Positions 29,032 to 41,900 of a stretch of 64,000 nt of DNA are shown here, piece by piece. The notes beneath the pieces were generated by a model. The model was not told the DNA's origin, did no database searches, and saw nothing but the letters and a program-made list of their open reading frames with translations. The position numbers and the translations under genes are program-made. The stretch is from Limanda limanda (lineage: Eukaryota > Chordata > Actinopteri > Pleuronectiformes > Pleuronectidae): contig NC_083649.1 in NCBI RefSeq assembly GCF_963576545.1, forward strand, positions 5,383,406 to 5,447,405, in the 5' to 3' direction. Each line of letters begins with the position of its first letter. The stretch's first letter is position 1.

Positions 29032-29274
29032 ATAGAGATGAGCCTAAAATTTCGTCTGGACCTAAAACACCTAGAAAGAGAATCAATGCATCATAACTTG
29101 TGTGATGAAAGAAACTATATTCAGACTGAAAGCAGTGAACAGAAGATGAAGTCTTGGCCCCTGATATCTGCCGTCTACACCGGAAGCCCCGAAACATCGG
29201 CTGCTGCCCCCAGAGGCCGAACCATCATCGGACGACAGCCGATTACACGGAGGAATAGTGAAATCAGGGCATCA

Positions 29275-29345
29275 TTAGCCTAGCTTAGCATAAAACTGGA
29301 AACAGAGGGAACGAGTTGGCTCCGGTTAAAATTCGAAGTCATTAG
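29275..29345 (+). repeat. fragment of a common fish interspersed repeat
   Basis: Contains TAGCTTAGCATAAAACTGGA then AACAGAGGGAACGAG and GGCTCCGGTTAAAATTCG. The GCTTAGCATAAA-CTGGAAAC core is a frequent dispersed sequence in percomorph genomes. Family name not assigned. Confidence 0.5.
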
Positions 29346-29765
29346 ATCTGTACAAAAGTTCACGTCTCTCTCTCTGAGACGCATATTCCAAAGTGCTGCA
29401 CTACTTCTGAGTTTGTTTCTGACCTCATGACAAAACAATCTCAACACAATATCCACTTACCAGCTTTTCCTGAACTTTCCTGCATCTCCGGCTTTTCATC
29501 AGTGAACGTGAAATTAAGCGTAAAATGACCAAGCTTCCCCCCCTCCGGTTCAAGTCTTATTTAAAACTCATTACAGGAAGAAGCGAGTGTGATGCGACTC
29601 AGTCATTTCCACCCGTTAAACGATGATAACATTTAGAATCGACTGTGAGAAGCTGTGACAGACCTGGGTGACCTCAACCACAGGGTGAGAAAACAAGCCT
29701 GCGGATGTGACTGCTGCCGTGTCATGAAGATGGAGATATATGGAGTCGGGGGGGCGCTGAGGGAG

Positions 29766-29767
<2 letters not shown>

Positions 29768-29797
<30 letters not shown>
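29768..29797. repeat. (CA)15 microsatellite 40 nt after stalk-exon donor
   Basis: Fifteen uninterrupted CA units on the plus strand, hence UG in the cadm1 transcript, starting 40 nt downstream of the donor at 29837. Confidence 0.97.
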
Positions 29798-29802
<5 letters not shown>

Positions 29803-29837
29803 AGATAAACAGGTTGTGTGAGGGGTTGATACTGTAC

Positions 29838-29927
29838 CTTGATTGGCTTCGGGGTAGGAGATGGTGGTGGTGATGATGGTGGTGGTGGTGGTGGCTGTGG
29901 TGGGTATAGGGGTGGTGGTGGGAGCAT
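29838..29927 (-). CDS. cadm1: cadm1 exon: Thr-rich extracellular stalk (probably alternatively spliced)
   Basis: 90 nt, phase 1 to phase 1, so skipping keeps frame. The acceptor is gtcctcatccag before ATGCTCCC; the donor is CAATCAAG then GTACAG. With the G from the Ig3 exon it encodes [20 protein letters not shown] then [10 protein letters not shown]: 14 Thr in 30 residues. Mammalian CADM1 has a Thr-rich stalk right after the same YVYD junction, ending in an ILTIITD-like segment. Such stalks carry O-glycans and hold the variable exons of the gene. Most codons are ACC, so the antisense looks like a (GGT)n microsatellite and masking would hide it. A 30-nt UG repeat lies 40 nt after the donor. 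Support is phase, splice sites and position; it is less certain than the Ig exons because of low complexity. Confidence 0.85.
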
Positions 29928-32900
29928 CTGGATGAGGACAGATACATGACAGACACAGGGGGTGGGGATGGGGGTGGGGGGGGGCAAATGAGTTAAAAAA
30001 AACAAAACCATGAAGATAAAGTGAAGTCACTGGGAGATGATGGTATCGCTGGTTGATGCACGACCAGCAGCTCATCGTGTGGGTTTGAGATCGGCTGCAG
30101 AGCTTTTTGATGAATTAGCCGGGCGACAGCAGATTAAATACTGTACACACAGCGGTGACACGTCAACACATCATCGCGTCTCGGGCCGACTGCGATGATC
30201 AGTGTCGGGAACTTTCCTCACGTCTCCGGCGAGCACACGGTGGTTAGAAGTGATTAAGAGTCTAATGAGTAACACGTGCTGCTGCTGCACTTAAGCTGTC
30301 GTGGTTACGCAGCGAGTCGTCTCCACAAACAAACGCGTGTTCTCAATAAAATGAAATGTGATGTATGAACTCAAACATAACGAGACGATAAATGGCGGTA
30401 GATGAAAACACAGGGAAGGAAATGATAAACACATAGTTACCACATTATATCAGTAAAGTTGCAGTTTACATCCATGGGCGTTCAGAGTCGGTTAAGATAT
30501 GTAGTAAAGACTTTGGAAGAGGAAATAAGAAGAGGAAGGAAGGAAGAGGAAACTGAATAAGAGAAAGTTTTGAGGGTATCTTGTCAGAGTTTGCGTATGA
30601 ATGCTGGAGTTATGGCCGAAGTTATAGTGACTGTGACCTTTCAACAACAAAATTCATCGGATCATCTTCAAGGTCAAGTGGACATTTGTGCCCCCTGGTG
30701 TTCCTGAGACATCGAGATAGAAAGACGTAAATACTGACCGCACGGATAGAAACACGGAGAGAGAGAGAGACAAACCAAAAAACAATATTGAAGCTAGCAT
30801 ATGAATTCTTGAGTTATGCTCCAAACAGTAATAGTGACCTTGACCTTTAACGTTTTGACCGACAAAACCTGATCAGTCTGTCCATCAATCCTTGTGGATG
30901 CATGTTCCAAATATAATCAACTGGTGTACGTATGGACCTTCAAGATAATTTAATAAAAGGCATTTTGTCATAATTTGCATATTAAAGCTTGAGTTGAAAT
31001 AAAAACCATCAGTGACCTTGACCTTTAACCTTTGACAGACAAAATCAGGTCATCCAGACATTCCTCCGAGATAAGTGATGACAAGAACGGGTGAACACGA
31101 CAAACGGACAACCCAAAAAGATGTAGTGAAGACTAAGGACATTTTATGAGAGGTATTAAGTGTATTATGTCATAATTAGCATATGGATTAATGGATTCTG
31201 GTCGCAAATATGTTTTGTGAGGTTAAATTGACCTTGAGCTTTCACCAGTAAATTGTTATCAGCTGCATCCCAGAGTCCATGTGAACGTATGCACCAAATT
31301 TGAAGAGATTACCTCATGAGAGCGGGATGGACCAGAAGCACGGCCAGGAAGCATAACGCCTCTAACCATCGCTGTCACTGCCGCTGAGGCATAGAAATGA
31401 AAAAACATAAAATAAACAAAGAGCATCAAGCTGGGTCCGTTTTTCCTCCCACAGCGTTTCCCCTTTTCCTTCATTAGCCGGGTTAGACTCCCCACCCTGA
31501 CAATGACCAGGGGGGAGATATCAAAAGTGACATTTTCCCTGTTGAAGTGGCAGGGCTGCACTGATATGAGGCCGCTGGCAATGCTGCCTGGTTAGAAAGC
31601 CTCCCATGCTGCTCTGATTGCCTGGGAACGGGCTGCAAAACCTGTTGGGGTTATTAAAAGGTGCCGGGGAAAAAAAAAAGAAGTAATTTCTGGCTGTCGA
31701 TAAGGAGAAAGGCTGCTCGGCCCCTTAATGAAATAGGCTGTTATAAGAAGGTGAGGAAAGGAAATGTGTGTGGACAGAGAGCAGGGAGGAGAGGGAATCT
31801 AAGGAGGCAGGTGGGACGCTGTTTAACTGGTGGTAAACATTGTGAATATATCTAAGAGAAACAGGAAACACTGCAGCTATTCCACTCGTTTCCTGCAGGG
31901 GGCACTAGTGACAACACTGCAGCAGGTATGACTTTCCTTATCTTTAAAGGCTGAATGTCACGATATCAACGTTTGGGTTTCTAAACGTGGAAACACAAAG
32001 GACATCTGCACACTCATTCTCAATCAGCATTTCAGCTTCTTGGATGAAGCACATGTGCCAAAATGGCTTTTCTTTAAAAGCTAAGGCCACAGCGTCAGAG
32101 TTATGATTCAGCTTTCAAGAACAGCGGGCCTTGAAATTTCTGGCACAGTGGAATCTACCATTGAATGATTTCTGTCTGGTTTTAAGTGCAAAGTGTGAAT
32201 GAAAACCATGAGAGAGAAACTCAAACTATTGACTGAAGGAGCTAAATTCTAAAAGAAAGTTGGACCAAACCAGCGGAAAGTAAATCTGGTAGCGTTTTGG
32301 CAAAATCTGAAAAAAGACCACACCAACCATGAGGATGTATTAGATATCTTGGAATTGTAAAAGAAAAAATTCCCATAAAAAGACAAGAACAAATATATAG
32401 CCACAGCCTGTTAGATCCTATCCCACTTTGCCAAATAGCTCTATTTTCAGGGGAAATAACTCAAATACAAATAACTTCAATCACATCAATGAACACACTC
32501 TTGCTGTTCCCTCCTCCATCACTGATACTGCAGCCACTTGAGTTTACTTGAAGGTGATAGTCCAAAATAAACCATCCTGCCGCTGGAAATGATCAACATG
32601 CATCCGTTCTTTATCAATACTGCGGATCATGAGGGACATGCCAGGAGGGCTGGAGCCAGCACTGGGTGAGAGGAAGGCATATATGGCCAAAGTACAGAAC
32701 AGCATTCGTGCTTTACAGTCTCCAAAATTATGTTTGAACCATGGATGATATATAAAGTGAAGCCAAAACCTCTTGATCGCCACCTGATGGCTGGCTGCAG
32801 AAGGGCCTTCTTCATGTTAGCAGATGGGACATGGACCAAACTGAGAGCCCGGTGTGTGATTCAACATTTTCCAAGTTGAAAATAAATCCAAATAGAGTCA

Positions 32901-35900
32901 ATAATCCACAAATAAATCAACTGTTTTGAGTAAATATTTTCTAAAACAGCTCTTTACGAAATGACACCAGCCTCAGTCTCATTCTCCACACTGACCACGA
33001 GCAAAACGATCGTTGTCGTTTCAAGCAAACACAGCTAAACAATGAAATGAGAGCAAACTCAAAATTCAAAGAGATGATTGAAGTCCCCCTGCTGTTTGTA
33101 ATGTGGTCCCTTGGGGCAGCAGCGGTTGTTTATCATTTAAAAGTCGTCTTCCCCGAGGGCATTAGATGTTGACAGTCACTACAAAAGTCTTTTCACAGTA
33201 ACACAAATCCTCTGAATCAAATCACAAAGCTACAAGGCAGAGGAGAGCGTGCAGCCGCTCAGAAACTCAAGAAGCAGATTTTAAAATGCAAATCGTGGCC
33301 TTCAGGTGATCTGGGTCCGATTTCACAAACTCCTCCGGTTGTACAGTATGTTTTCAATCCGTCAACCATCAGCAGCTCCTTTTAAAAAAAAATAACAAAC
33401 AACCTTGACAAATACAAAAGGAGCTGTTCGGGACCGATGTGGAGACAAAAGGCGGAAGAGAGACTCGATCCGTCGGGGGGGCTCGGCTGGCAGACGAAGC
33501 CGGGAGCTGATGAGCTTCACACACGGACTCCGGCTCGGGGGGGTGGTGCTGTCTAATTGGTTTTATCCCATCATGAACAGTGAGCGTCCGGCAGATGTTT
33601 GAGATCATCAGTGTCAACAACTCATTAAAAACTTAACATTGGAGAGAAAAAAAAAATAAACAGATTAAAAGAAAGAGTGTTGGTATTGTCTGATTGTACA
33701 GTCCATCCGGGCACACACACACACACACAAACAAACACACACGCTACCCTTCCCTTCTTCTAGTGGATTGCCGATGTGATGTATCAAAGAAACACTGGAG
33801 CTCATTGACTTTCAGATGTGACAGGCAGAATGTGTTCTCCCTCCCACTGAGTCACCGGGCCTTGTTTACTGATGAGCTGCATGAATCAGTGTGTTCTAGT
33901 CCGAGCGCACGGAGACGGATTTCAAGAAGCTCCGAGACACGCGGCGAGCGAGAGGAGTTCGAAGGATGCGTCGCGTAAACGTACCGGTGAAACTTGCTTC
34001 CTGTTTTAAACACAGAGACACAACCGGCGTCTTTAAATCTGCATGAAAAGCTGTGTCAGTAATCTCAATAAAGAGCTGTCTTTATAATCCTGACACACAC
34101 CCAGCCTCATCCATGTTATCCAATGGGACATGGACCCAACTTTAATCTATTTCTATAAACTATAAAAGGGCTGATGTTATACTATTGTCGTGATTCCATA
34201 TTTTTCACACTATTATCACTCGTGCTTACTTCACAGAAGGATTATGCAAAAAGGGAAAAACACCCATTAACGTTTAGAGCTGGTTCCATTAAATGGATCT
34301 GATCCAGCAATTAGTTCATTTCTTTAATATTACAAGATTTTTGAAGTTTTCCGGGAATTTCTCAAGAAATAATGTAAAAATGTACGACATGACAGCTCAA
34401 CAAAAGTGAAGCCACAGCATCTTGATTGCCCCCTGGTGGCTTGCTTCAGTATAGGTCATATAAACCTCTCTTCCTCCATGTTAGCAGATGGATCATGGAG
34501 CACACTAAAAATTCAAAGTACACGTAAATCAAATTATTCTCAAAGATGGTTACTGTCATTTGAAGTGTTCATGTTTCTGATAAATTTGGTTTTAATTTTT
34601 TAACTTGATGCTATAAAAAGGGTGAAACCTAATGATTGACAGCTGAGAGTGACGAGGGCACGGCTCCAAGAGGGCGGCGTTTGAATCCATGATGTTTGAG
34701 CTTCATTTGTTGATAATGGGAGGAAGTGTAGATACATTGTTTGTCTTCATTTACATTTAATACCTTTAAAATGAAAAAAAAATTCCCAGAAAGGGACAAT
34801 AAAGTCTAGAATTAGCTGATGTCCTACATGTATCTGCAATATGATAAAGTGGCTGTTTACCACTTGCCTCTGATAGTGAGTGAACACTGACACTAAACAT
34901 TTGTCTTTTGACTCTAATCAGATCACTGAAGATCACCTTTTCACATGTTGAGAATAAAAAACACACATTCTTGCTCATCACAGACGTCTGAGCTGCACAT
35001 CTTCTCATTTCCTGCATCGCTACGGCAACATTCTGCCTGGCAGTGTACGTAAGCTCCTAGTGACTCATAGCAGTGTGGGAGTTGAACGACGTGTTCGGCG
35101 CTGCCTCGTGTCGGGCTGCGACTCGTCACAAAACTTTCCTTTTATATATCTCTTTTTTTACACTGACAAACCTTATGGTTCATTTGTTTTTCTTCTTCTT
35201 TTTTTGACATAATATCCAATTAGCACCTCTAAGCTCTGTCGGTCCGATGAGTTTTCCCTCGTCATGTCAGGTTCAGGTCCTCTCGTCTGTTTCTACCTTT
35301 TTCTCTTCATTTATTTCCCCATCGTTCTGTCTTCATTGTGTGTGTGTTTGTGTGTGTGTGTGTTTGTGTGTGCGTCTGGCGTGTGAGTGTTGTTACCTGG
35401 TGCATCTCTATAAACCCAGACCCCCCCAGCCTTTGCCAGATTGTTCCGTGTAACAGTACAGTAAATCGAGTCGGCCACAGTCTCTTTCCTCTCGCCTGTT
35501 TTCTTTGACCCGGTGGTTTCCTCTCTCTCCTGCTCTGTGCTCTCTCTCTCACTCTCTCTCTGTCTCTCTCTCTCTCTCTCCCTGCGCCTCAGATACCGGC
35601 AGCTGCTCCACCTGTTTGGATTCAGCTCCAGTCCGCCTGTCCTGCTCAGCCACATCTGCCATTCCCGGTCCAACTCTGCCCGTCTTCCAGACTCGCCCGC
35701 TCCGCTTCATCGAACCCATTACCGGGCTGCCACTCCGCCTGGACATCCCAGCACTCGCCCCTTCATCCCCAGGCCCCTTTTTTTTTCATGTTTGCAATAA
35801 ATTACTTTTGAAACTTCTACCTGCCTAACGAGTCTGTGCCGTGCATTTCAGGTCCGAGAACAGAATTCAACCCACCTCTTCAAGAGCGATTCGTTATTCC

Positions 35901-38900
35901 CTGTCAGGATCTGAGCTGGTGATATTCTCGACTTTGTGAGTGGGGTGCAGCTCGAATTCCAAAATGCAAACAAGCTAATTCAACAGAGTTCTCTCTCCAG
36001 CTCGAGAGCAGCCATCTTGGTCGGTGTGTTCAGTTTCAAACAGATGGAAATCGCTCCTGAAACTGAAATCTGTTTGTCTCCAAGTGCATGTCCTGCGTAA
36101 TCTCAGTAATCTGCCCACCCCTCTCAATGCAAACTGGGATTGGCTCGCGATCTCAGTTCTGTGGACATTCTGTGATTTGTTGTTCGAAAAGTCTGGACTG
36201 AATTTTGGGGAAGAAAGTTTTTAGGTTTTCAGGCAAGTTAAAGACTTGACCAGGTTTTGAAGCTGAAGGAGTTTGAAGCTCTGGTAAAATCCTCTGAGTC
36301 CAGTCTGTCAGTGTGAAAGTGTTTAAATGTTAATAATGTGTGTCTGTTAATTACTTATATTGTTGTTTATCTCTTTTGGACAAACCTGGTTCAATAAAGG
36401 CTACTAAAAGATACATGATAATAACAAGATAGAATAATCCCCTGCCTGTTTGGATAAAAACATGATTTCTTCAAAATGTCCATGAATTGGATTTCGTTCA
36501 AGTACGTTTTTATTGAGCTTTAAATGTATCTCAGACCTTTTTAATTCACTGCAGAATCTCAGAATAAAACCTGGGCTCAAGTTTATCATCCAGTGATCTG
36601 CAAGAGACGGGTAGTTTTTGTCATATTGTCATAATTTGACTGTTGACGTATGTAAAAAATATATGTTACATGGCATTTTAAGTGAATTGGAGACATTTTT
36701 AGTGTATCAGAGAAATTATGGAATTCGAGATCCCACAGACTGAATTCAAAACCTCTTTGCAAATTTGTTTTGGGGCGTGATGAGCTACTCCCCCCCCCCT
36801 CCACCCCTCCTCATAACACAGCAATTTCACTTCCACTCAAGTGCAATTACGGCAAACGCGATGGCACTTACACACGGAATGTTTCAGGACACTTTGCTCC
36901 TCCGGAACACGAGATGGAGATGCCACTTAAAAGCGCTGACGGTGATTTCTGAAGCGACTCCCATGTGTTTCCAAACGGGCGGAGAAGCGTAAAGTAAGTA
37001 GGAAGATGACTGAGAGCAACAGGGTCACTACACATGCTGCTGGCGTGCAATAACATCCGGTGGTGGCCAAGGAGCCGGCTGGAAGAGAGAGAGAGACTCG
37101 GGTATTGGGAGAGCGTCGGCCTGTAAACGACTTCAAACCCCTCGGCGCCGGGTCTCACTCGCCTCCGAGAGGGAACACCCCCCCCCCGATGGTTTTTGGT
37201 TTCTCACCCTGAGAAGTCAGAGCAGCAGTGAGAGCCGGATATGTGCACACGGCATTCTTTTTCCTCTCTGGTAACATTGTTAGTGTCGGCCAGGCTCGTG
37301 GTGTTCTCCATCACATAGGGTCACAATACTCTGGAATCGGATGTATTAGAGGGGAGGCTGGAGGAGGCTGCCTGTCGAGCATTGAGCTGGGGGGGCGGGG
37401 GGTACTTCATCATTAGGTTACACAGCTCTAATGTTCAGTCTGGGAGCTTGTGTTGATTTTATTTTGGTAAATTAAAAGTTAACCGTTACGAACATGCGGG
37501 TTTTTCTAGTTTTTCTTTCTTCTGCTGGAAAGTTTTGACAAAGTTTCGACTGACGTTTGCTCTTCATCACTATTTCATCACTTTCCAACACGGCTGGGAG
37601 GGGATCCCGGTTTAGATGTTAATGGACCTCGTTCTTCAGGAAACTCCTTAATTCACTTTAGATAGTCCGAAGGGGGTTTGGTCTGTTTGGTTCGGACGGA
37701 GGAGAAACCTGAGACCTTATTGCCTCTTGTTGTCGTTCTAGGTTCTTTAAGTTGATAATGACTTATTAGGAAAGATTTGTAACACGGAGCCAAGTGGGGA
37801 AAATCAAATGCTGAAGACTGAAAGCAGAACTTACAAATCATCATCAAGGGTGATTAAAAGACAGAAACGGGACATAACAGAGGATTTTGCAGCGTATTAT
37901 AGATATAGTCTGCACATAAAGATGAATGGCTCCACAAAAGCAAGGCCAAAGTGTCTTGATCGCCCCCTGGAGGATTCGGGACGTGGACACAAATCAAATT
38001 TGACGTCAAATACATTTTTTCTCACATACGGTTTCTGTTGCTTTAAGTGGTTTTTATTCGATGCTGTAAAAACAAGATGGCACCTTTTGTACCCGGGATA
38101 TTTTAGCTTCATAGCCGTATAGTGGGAGGAAGTGGACATAAGACAAGATCCTGTAAATGGTCCATTTAGCTTTTAACACCTCAAACGAACCCCACCAGAG
38201 TTCAGCTGGAGACCCCCAGGGACCCTGACTCAGTACATGAGCTGTGAAAGGATCTTATATTACACAGCTGTGTGAGAGAGTACATGCTGGTGTTCTTTCT
38301 AGGGAGCCTCTTTGTTTCTAGGCACATGCTTTCCTTCAGCTTCTGTTTAGGTAAATGGTGCATTAAGGACGGTGGTGTCATAAGAGCAAGGGGGGGTGTA
38401 TATATGTGTGTGTGGAGGGGCAGACTGGAACATAATGTGAGAATCAGCTCAGCCACCACATCCTGTCTTCCCATTAGCAAGGCGGAGGCTGGTTCATGAT
38501 TTGCTGTTGAATTACAGCGGACATTAGTCGTGTGGGGGCCACAGACACATCAAAGTCATCAAAGGCCCGGCTCTAAAAGGATGGAGCCCTCCTGTGGCTT
38601 TAATGGTGGCGTTTTTTTTGTTTTTTTTAAGGTGCAATGCCTTTTCGTCCATATGTTGTGTGACCATGCTTTGCTTTGTGTGTCTGTCACCATGGGGGCA
38701 CGTGTGGGCGGATGAGACAGAGGCAACTTGCAGCCCACATCATTGGGATTTGGTGTTTTGGGGCCAGGGGAGAAAGGCGACAATTACCGGAGCGTTCATC
38801 GGCATCTTCGAGCAAAGTTACACTGTGAGGATCACGCAACTGTCGGCAATACGACGGCTTAAAGTGACAGAGCTGCTCTTATCAGAGACTTTAATGTGGG

Positions 38901-41900
38901 CTGTAATTGATCTGATTAGAAACACATTTGCACACTCACAGACACACACACAGACACACACAGACACACACAGACACACACAGAAAGTCTCTATGACTTC
39001 AGAGGACATTGTGTTGACTTTTTTTCATTTTCCTTTCACCTTAACCTGAACTTCATCTCGTTCAAACCTGAAAACACATCTTCCTCTTAATTTTTAAATG
39101 ATTTTTTTTGGCAATTAAAACCTTCATTTTTATAGGACAGAGTTAAGTGGGGGAATAAATGCAAAAGTGGGCGTGCCTTCATCTTACAATTTAACGCTCT
39201 ACGTTATTAGCACTTGCTTTTTTGTCCCCATGAGGAAAACAACAAAAGTCCATAATGTGTAGATAGAATCATGTCCCCACAACATGAGCAATACCTGGAC
39301 CACACACACACCTTTTTCCTCTCTGTCACTTAAAAATTAAACTTCTCATCTCATCTCAACTTTATAACCTACATATTTAATCTTAAACTTTCTTGGATCT
39401 TCAGTTTCATAAGATTCCGGACCTTGCTTATTCGCTGACACATCAGACTAACGGTGGTAACGATAGCTCTTTTGTCCCAGATGAGCCTGTTTCATGGATT
39501 TATTAATCTCTCCATTCAAAAACCATTGCCAGCGTCATGTATTCTCCTGGTTTCTTAAAATACAACGTGTATATTTTGTATAATGCCCTGTGCAGGCAGC
39601 TTGTCAGCGCGGACCTGTTGTGACAGGTGGGCTTGGACAGGATTTGGACGACTCGTCTTCAACCACAGCACGAACCAAGAGCTGAAGCACAATTGCAGTT
39701 GTCAGCAGCGTTTTAGAGGATCAGTGTGAATGCAAAACATCTCAGTTGGAATAAAAAAGCTCACGTCTGGCTATACACAGAGCACAATGGTTTTAAATTA
39801 GCAAAGGATCAGAAATAGAGCAGACGTAATATATGGCCAATACGTATTAATCGGAAAATCCCTCACAAGCCGATACACAATGATACTGCACATCTTGTAG
39901 ATTAAATACCCATTTCCTGACTGAAGGACTACAGATATACAGGATGTTCTACCTACCGTTACTTCAGATAAAAGTAATAAGCAGATAACTTCCTGTCTAT
40001 CAAAGATCTACGTGTCAAAGTGATTCCTGCAGAGATAAAAAAAACAGAATATAGACACTGCACTGTGGGTTTAAACTAACAGCTCTTATAGAGCAGGTGG
40101 CAGGAAGCTGCTCCGTTGTTTTATTGCACTCATCATTAGCACATCAGCTCTCTCCGCTGTAAATAACATCCATTCAGCTGGTGTCCGTTAGCATCCATTC
40201 CATCCCCCCCGACGACGTAAAAAAACTACTCTTCTCACTCGGCTAATTCCCTCCGACAATAGCAGCCAGATAATTTCTCTGTGGGATCGGGGGTGTCCCA
40301 GAAGTGATAGTGAAGTCGTTTTCGGCCGAGGGAAAATTACCACATTAGAGTCTAATGCTCTGCTCTGGGGGAGAAAATGTTACTGGTATCAACAGCATAA
40401 AAGCATATTTAGATAATGCTTATGAGGGCCAGAGAAATCCGTGGGGAGGGAAGAGAAGGATGGAAGGTCGGCGAGGAAGCCACGGATATAAATAAACCCG
40501 GCAGAAGTTTGGTGGAAGCAGCTTAAAAGAGAAAAGCCAGGTTTGTGGAAGGAAAACTGACTTTTTAGGCGATTTTAATCCTGAATACTATATGTCTAAA
40601 TCTGCCAATATCTCCTCCTGATCAAGCTTGTTGTGCATTTTGTGCGTGCGCTGGAAATAGATATGTAACAGTTGTTTTTCTTTTTCACACATTTGCTCCG
40701 TATTGCGTTGTGTGTGGCGGTTAATTCCAATTTATAGAGATCAGGGGTTCGCCTTGGCAACGCGTGTGGATGAACGTGGGGAGGTGGAGCTTCTGTCGGG
40801 GGTGCATTCGTTTAATCACCAGCTGGGTTTTCTATTTAGGTTCATGTATATAAGAAGTTCCTCTTTAGCAGAGTCAAGGGTCCAAGCACAGGAGGGGTTG
40901 GATGTTACATCTGAGGCCATTTTGACGTGGCGCATGAATCCATATATTCAAAATGAAAGGAAGTGACTCATTGGGGCTGATGTAGTCGAGTCTAATCTTA
41001 GACCTAACCACATAGTGTATGATTACCCGTGGCAATTAAATACATGAGTGGCAAGATAAAAACCCTCTGCACCTGTACTGAAACACTACAGTGTGGATTG
41101 TGTGAGTGTGTTGTTAGCTTGCAACACACAAATCTTGTAAATACCCAATTTCAAAAATCTTTTGACAATTCTGGTTTTTAAGATTCATGAGACAATCCTC
41201 CAAAAAAACTGAAATTAAACTTCTGATCCAAAAAGGGGTTTAAACTGCCAGGTTAGCGATTTTCAAACACGAGAATATCTCAGACAAACTGCGTACAAGC
41301 AAACGACTGCATATCTTGAAGAGTGTACATCTGGATGAAAAAAGGGAAGAGTTAAAAAGCAAAAGGAGAAGAGAAAGAAAAGCAGACACAAGACAGAGAT
41401 ACAGGAGAGAGATGGTAAAGGTTGAGATGGTGAGTGTTAGCTCCTCGTACCATAGACGTAGAGGATGTAGTCGTCAAAAGACTCTCCCACTGAGTTGGAC
41501 GCCACGCAGCGGTAGGTTCCGTTGTACGACTTGTTCAGGTTCTCGATGTAGAGATCGCCGCCGGTGATGACGGCGTGTGACGGCACGTCATCGTCCACCT
41601 TGACCCAGTTCACCCGCTGAGGCCTGGAAAGCAGAAGAACAGATGGAACGGTGAGATCTCAGGGATCAGAGGAAAGAGTTTGAGTCCCTTCATCACAACC
41701 CAGGATATGAAAATGTTGAGGATTTTTAAACCTGCTAAACCACAGACTGTGTATAAAGATGGATGACACGTCCCCACTTCCTCCCACTATCGGGGTCCCG
41801 CCCATATATATATGCTCGACCAATCGCAGGCGAGTCTCAGCTGCATGTTTATAACTAATGAAAACCAAACTTGCAGTAAAAATACATCAATGTGAGAAGT

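Larger units (their letters stand above)
1..29837 (-). other. cadm1 intron downstream of the stalk exon (3' end not in window)
   Basis: Non-coding in both strands as far as can be seen. The expected next exons encode the transmembrane segment (AVIGGVVAVVVF-like), the FERM-binding RHKGTYFTHEA-type motif and a C-terminal EYFI; none was recognised here by eye on the minus strand. Contents include transposon ends at 1-208, a duplication at 5892-6261, MITEs at 13449-14536 and 14801-15141, a G-rich minisatellite at 19213-19249, a SINE head at 21540-21625, dispersed-family copies and an L2 LINE tail near 28655-29031. Open frames here of 60-188 codons are low-complexity or chance frames. Confidence 0.7.
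29928..41450 (-). other. cadm1 intron between Ig3 part 2 and stalk exon
   Basis: 11,523 nt, bounded by donor GTACGA at 41450 and acceptor AG at 29928. It holds four degenerate repeats with GACCTTGACC motifs (30600-31420), several copies of the dispersed family, CA/GT and CT microsatellites near 33712, 35337, 35541 and 38931, and a GC-rich LTR-like segment near 35590-35880. No further exon was recognised, but small optional stalk exons cannot be excluded by eye. Confidence 0.75.

Noticed and set aside
29616..30075. His-rich and Pro-rich minus-strand frames overlapping the stalk exon
   Set aside because: They are the other two frames of the (ACC)n tract; only the Thr frame matches cadm1 phase.
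35311..35673. Arg/Glu-rich and Ser/Leu-rich frames on both strands
   Set aside because: Artefacts of the CT microsatellite at 35541-35582 and the GT repeat at 35337-35375.
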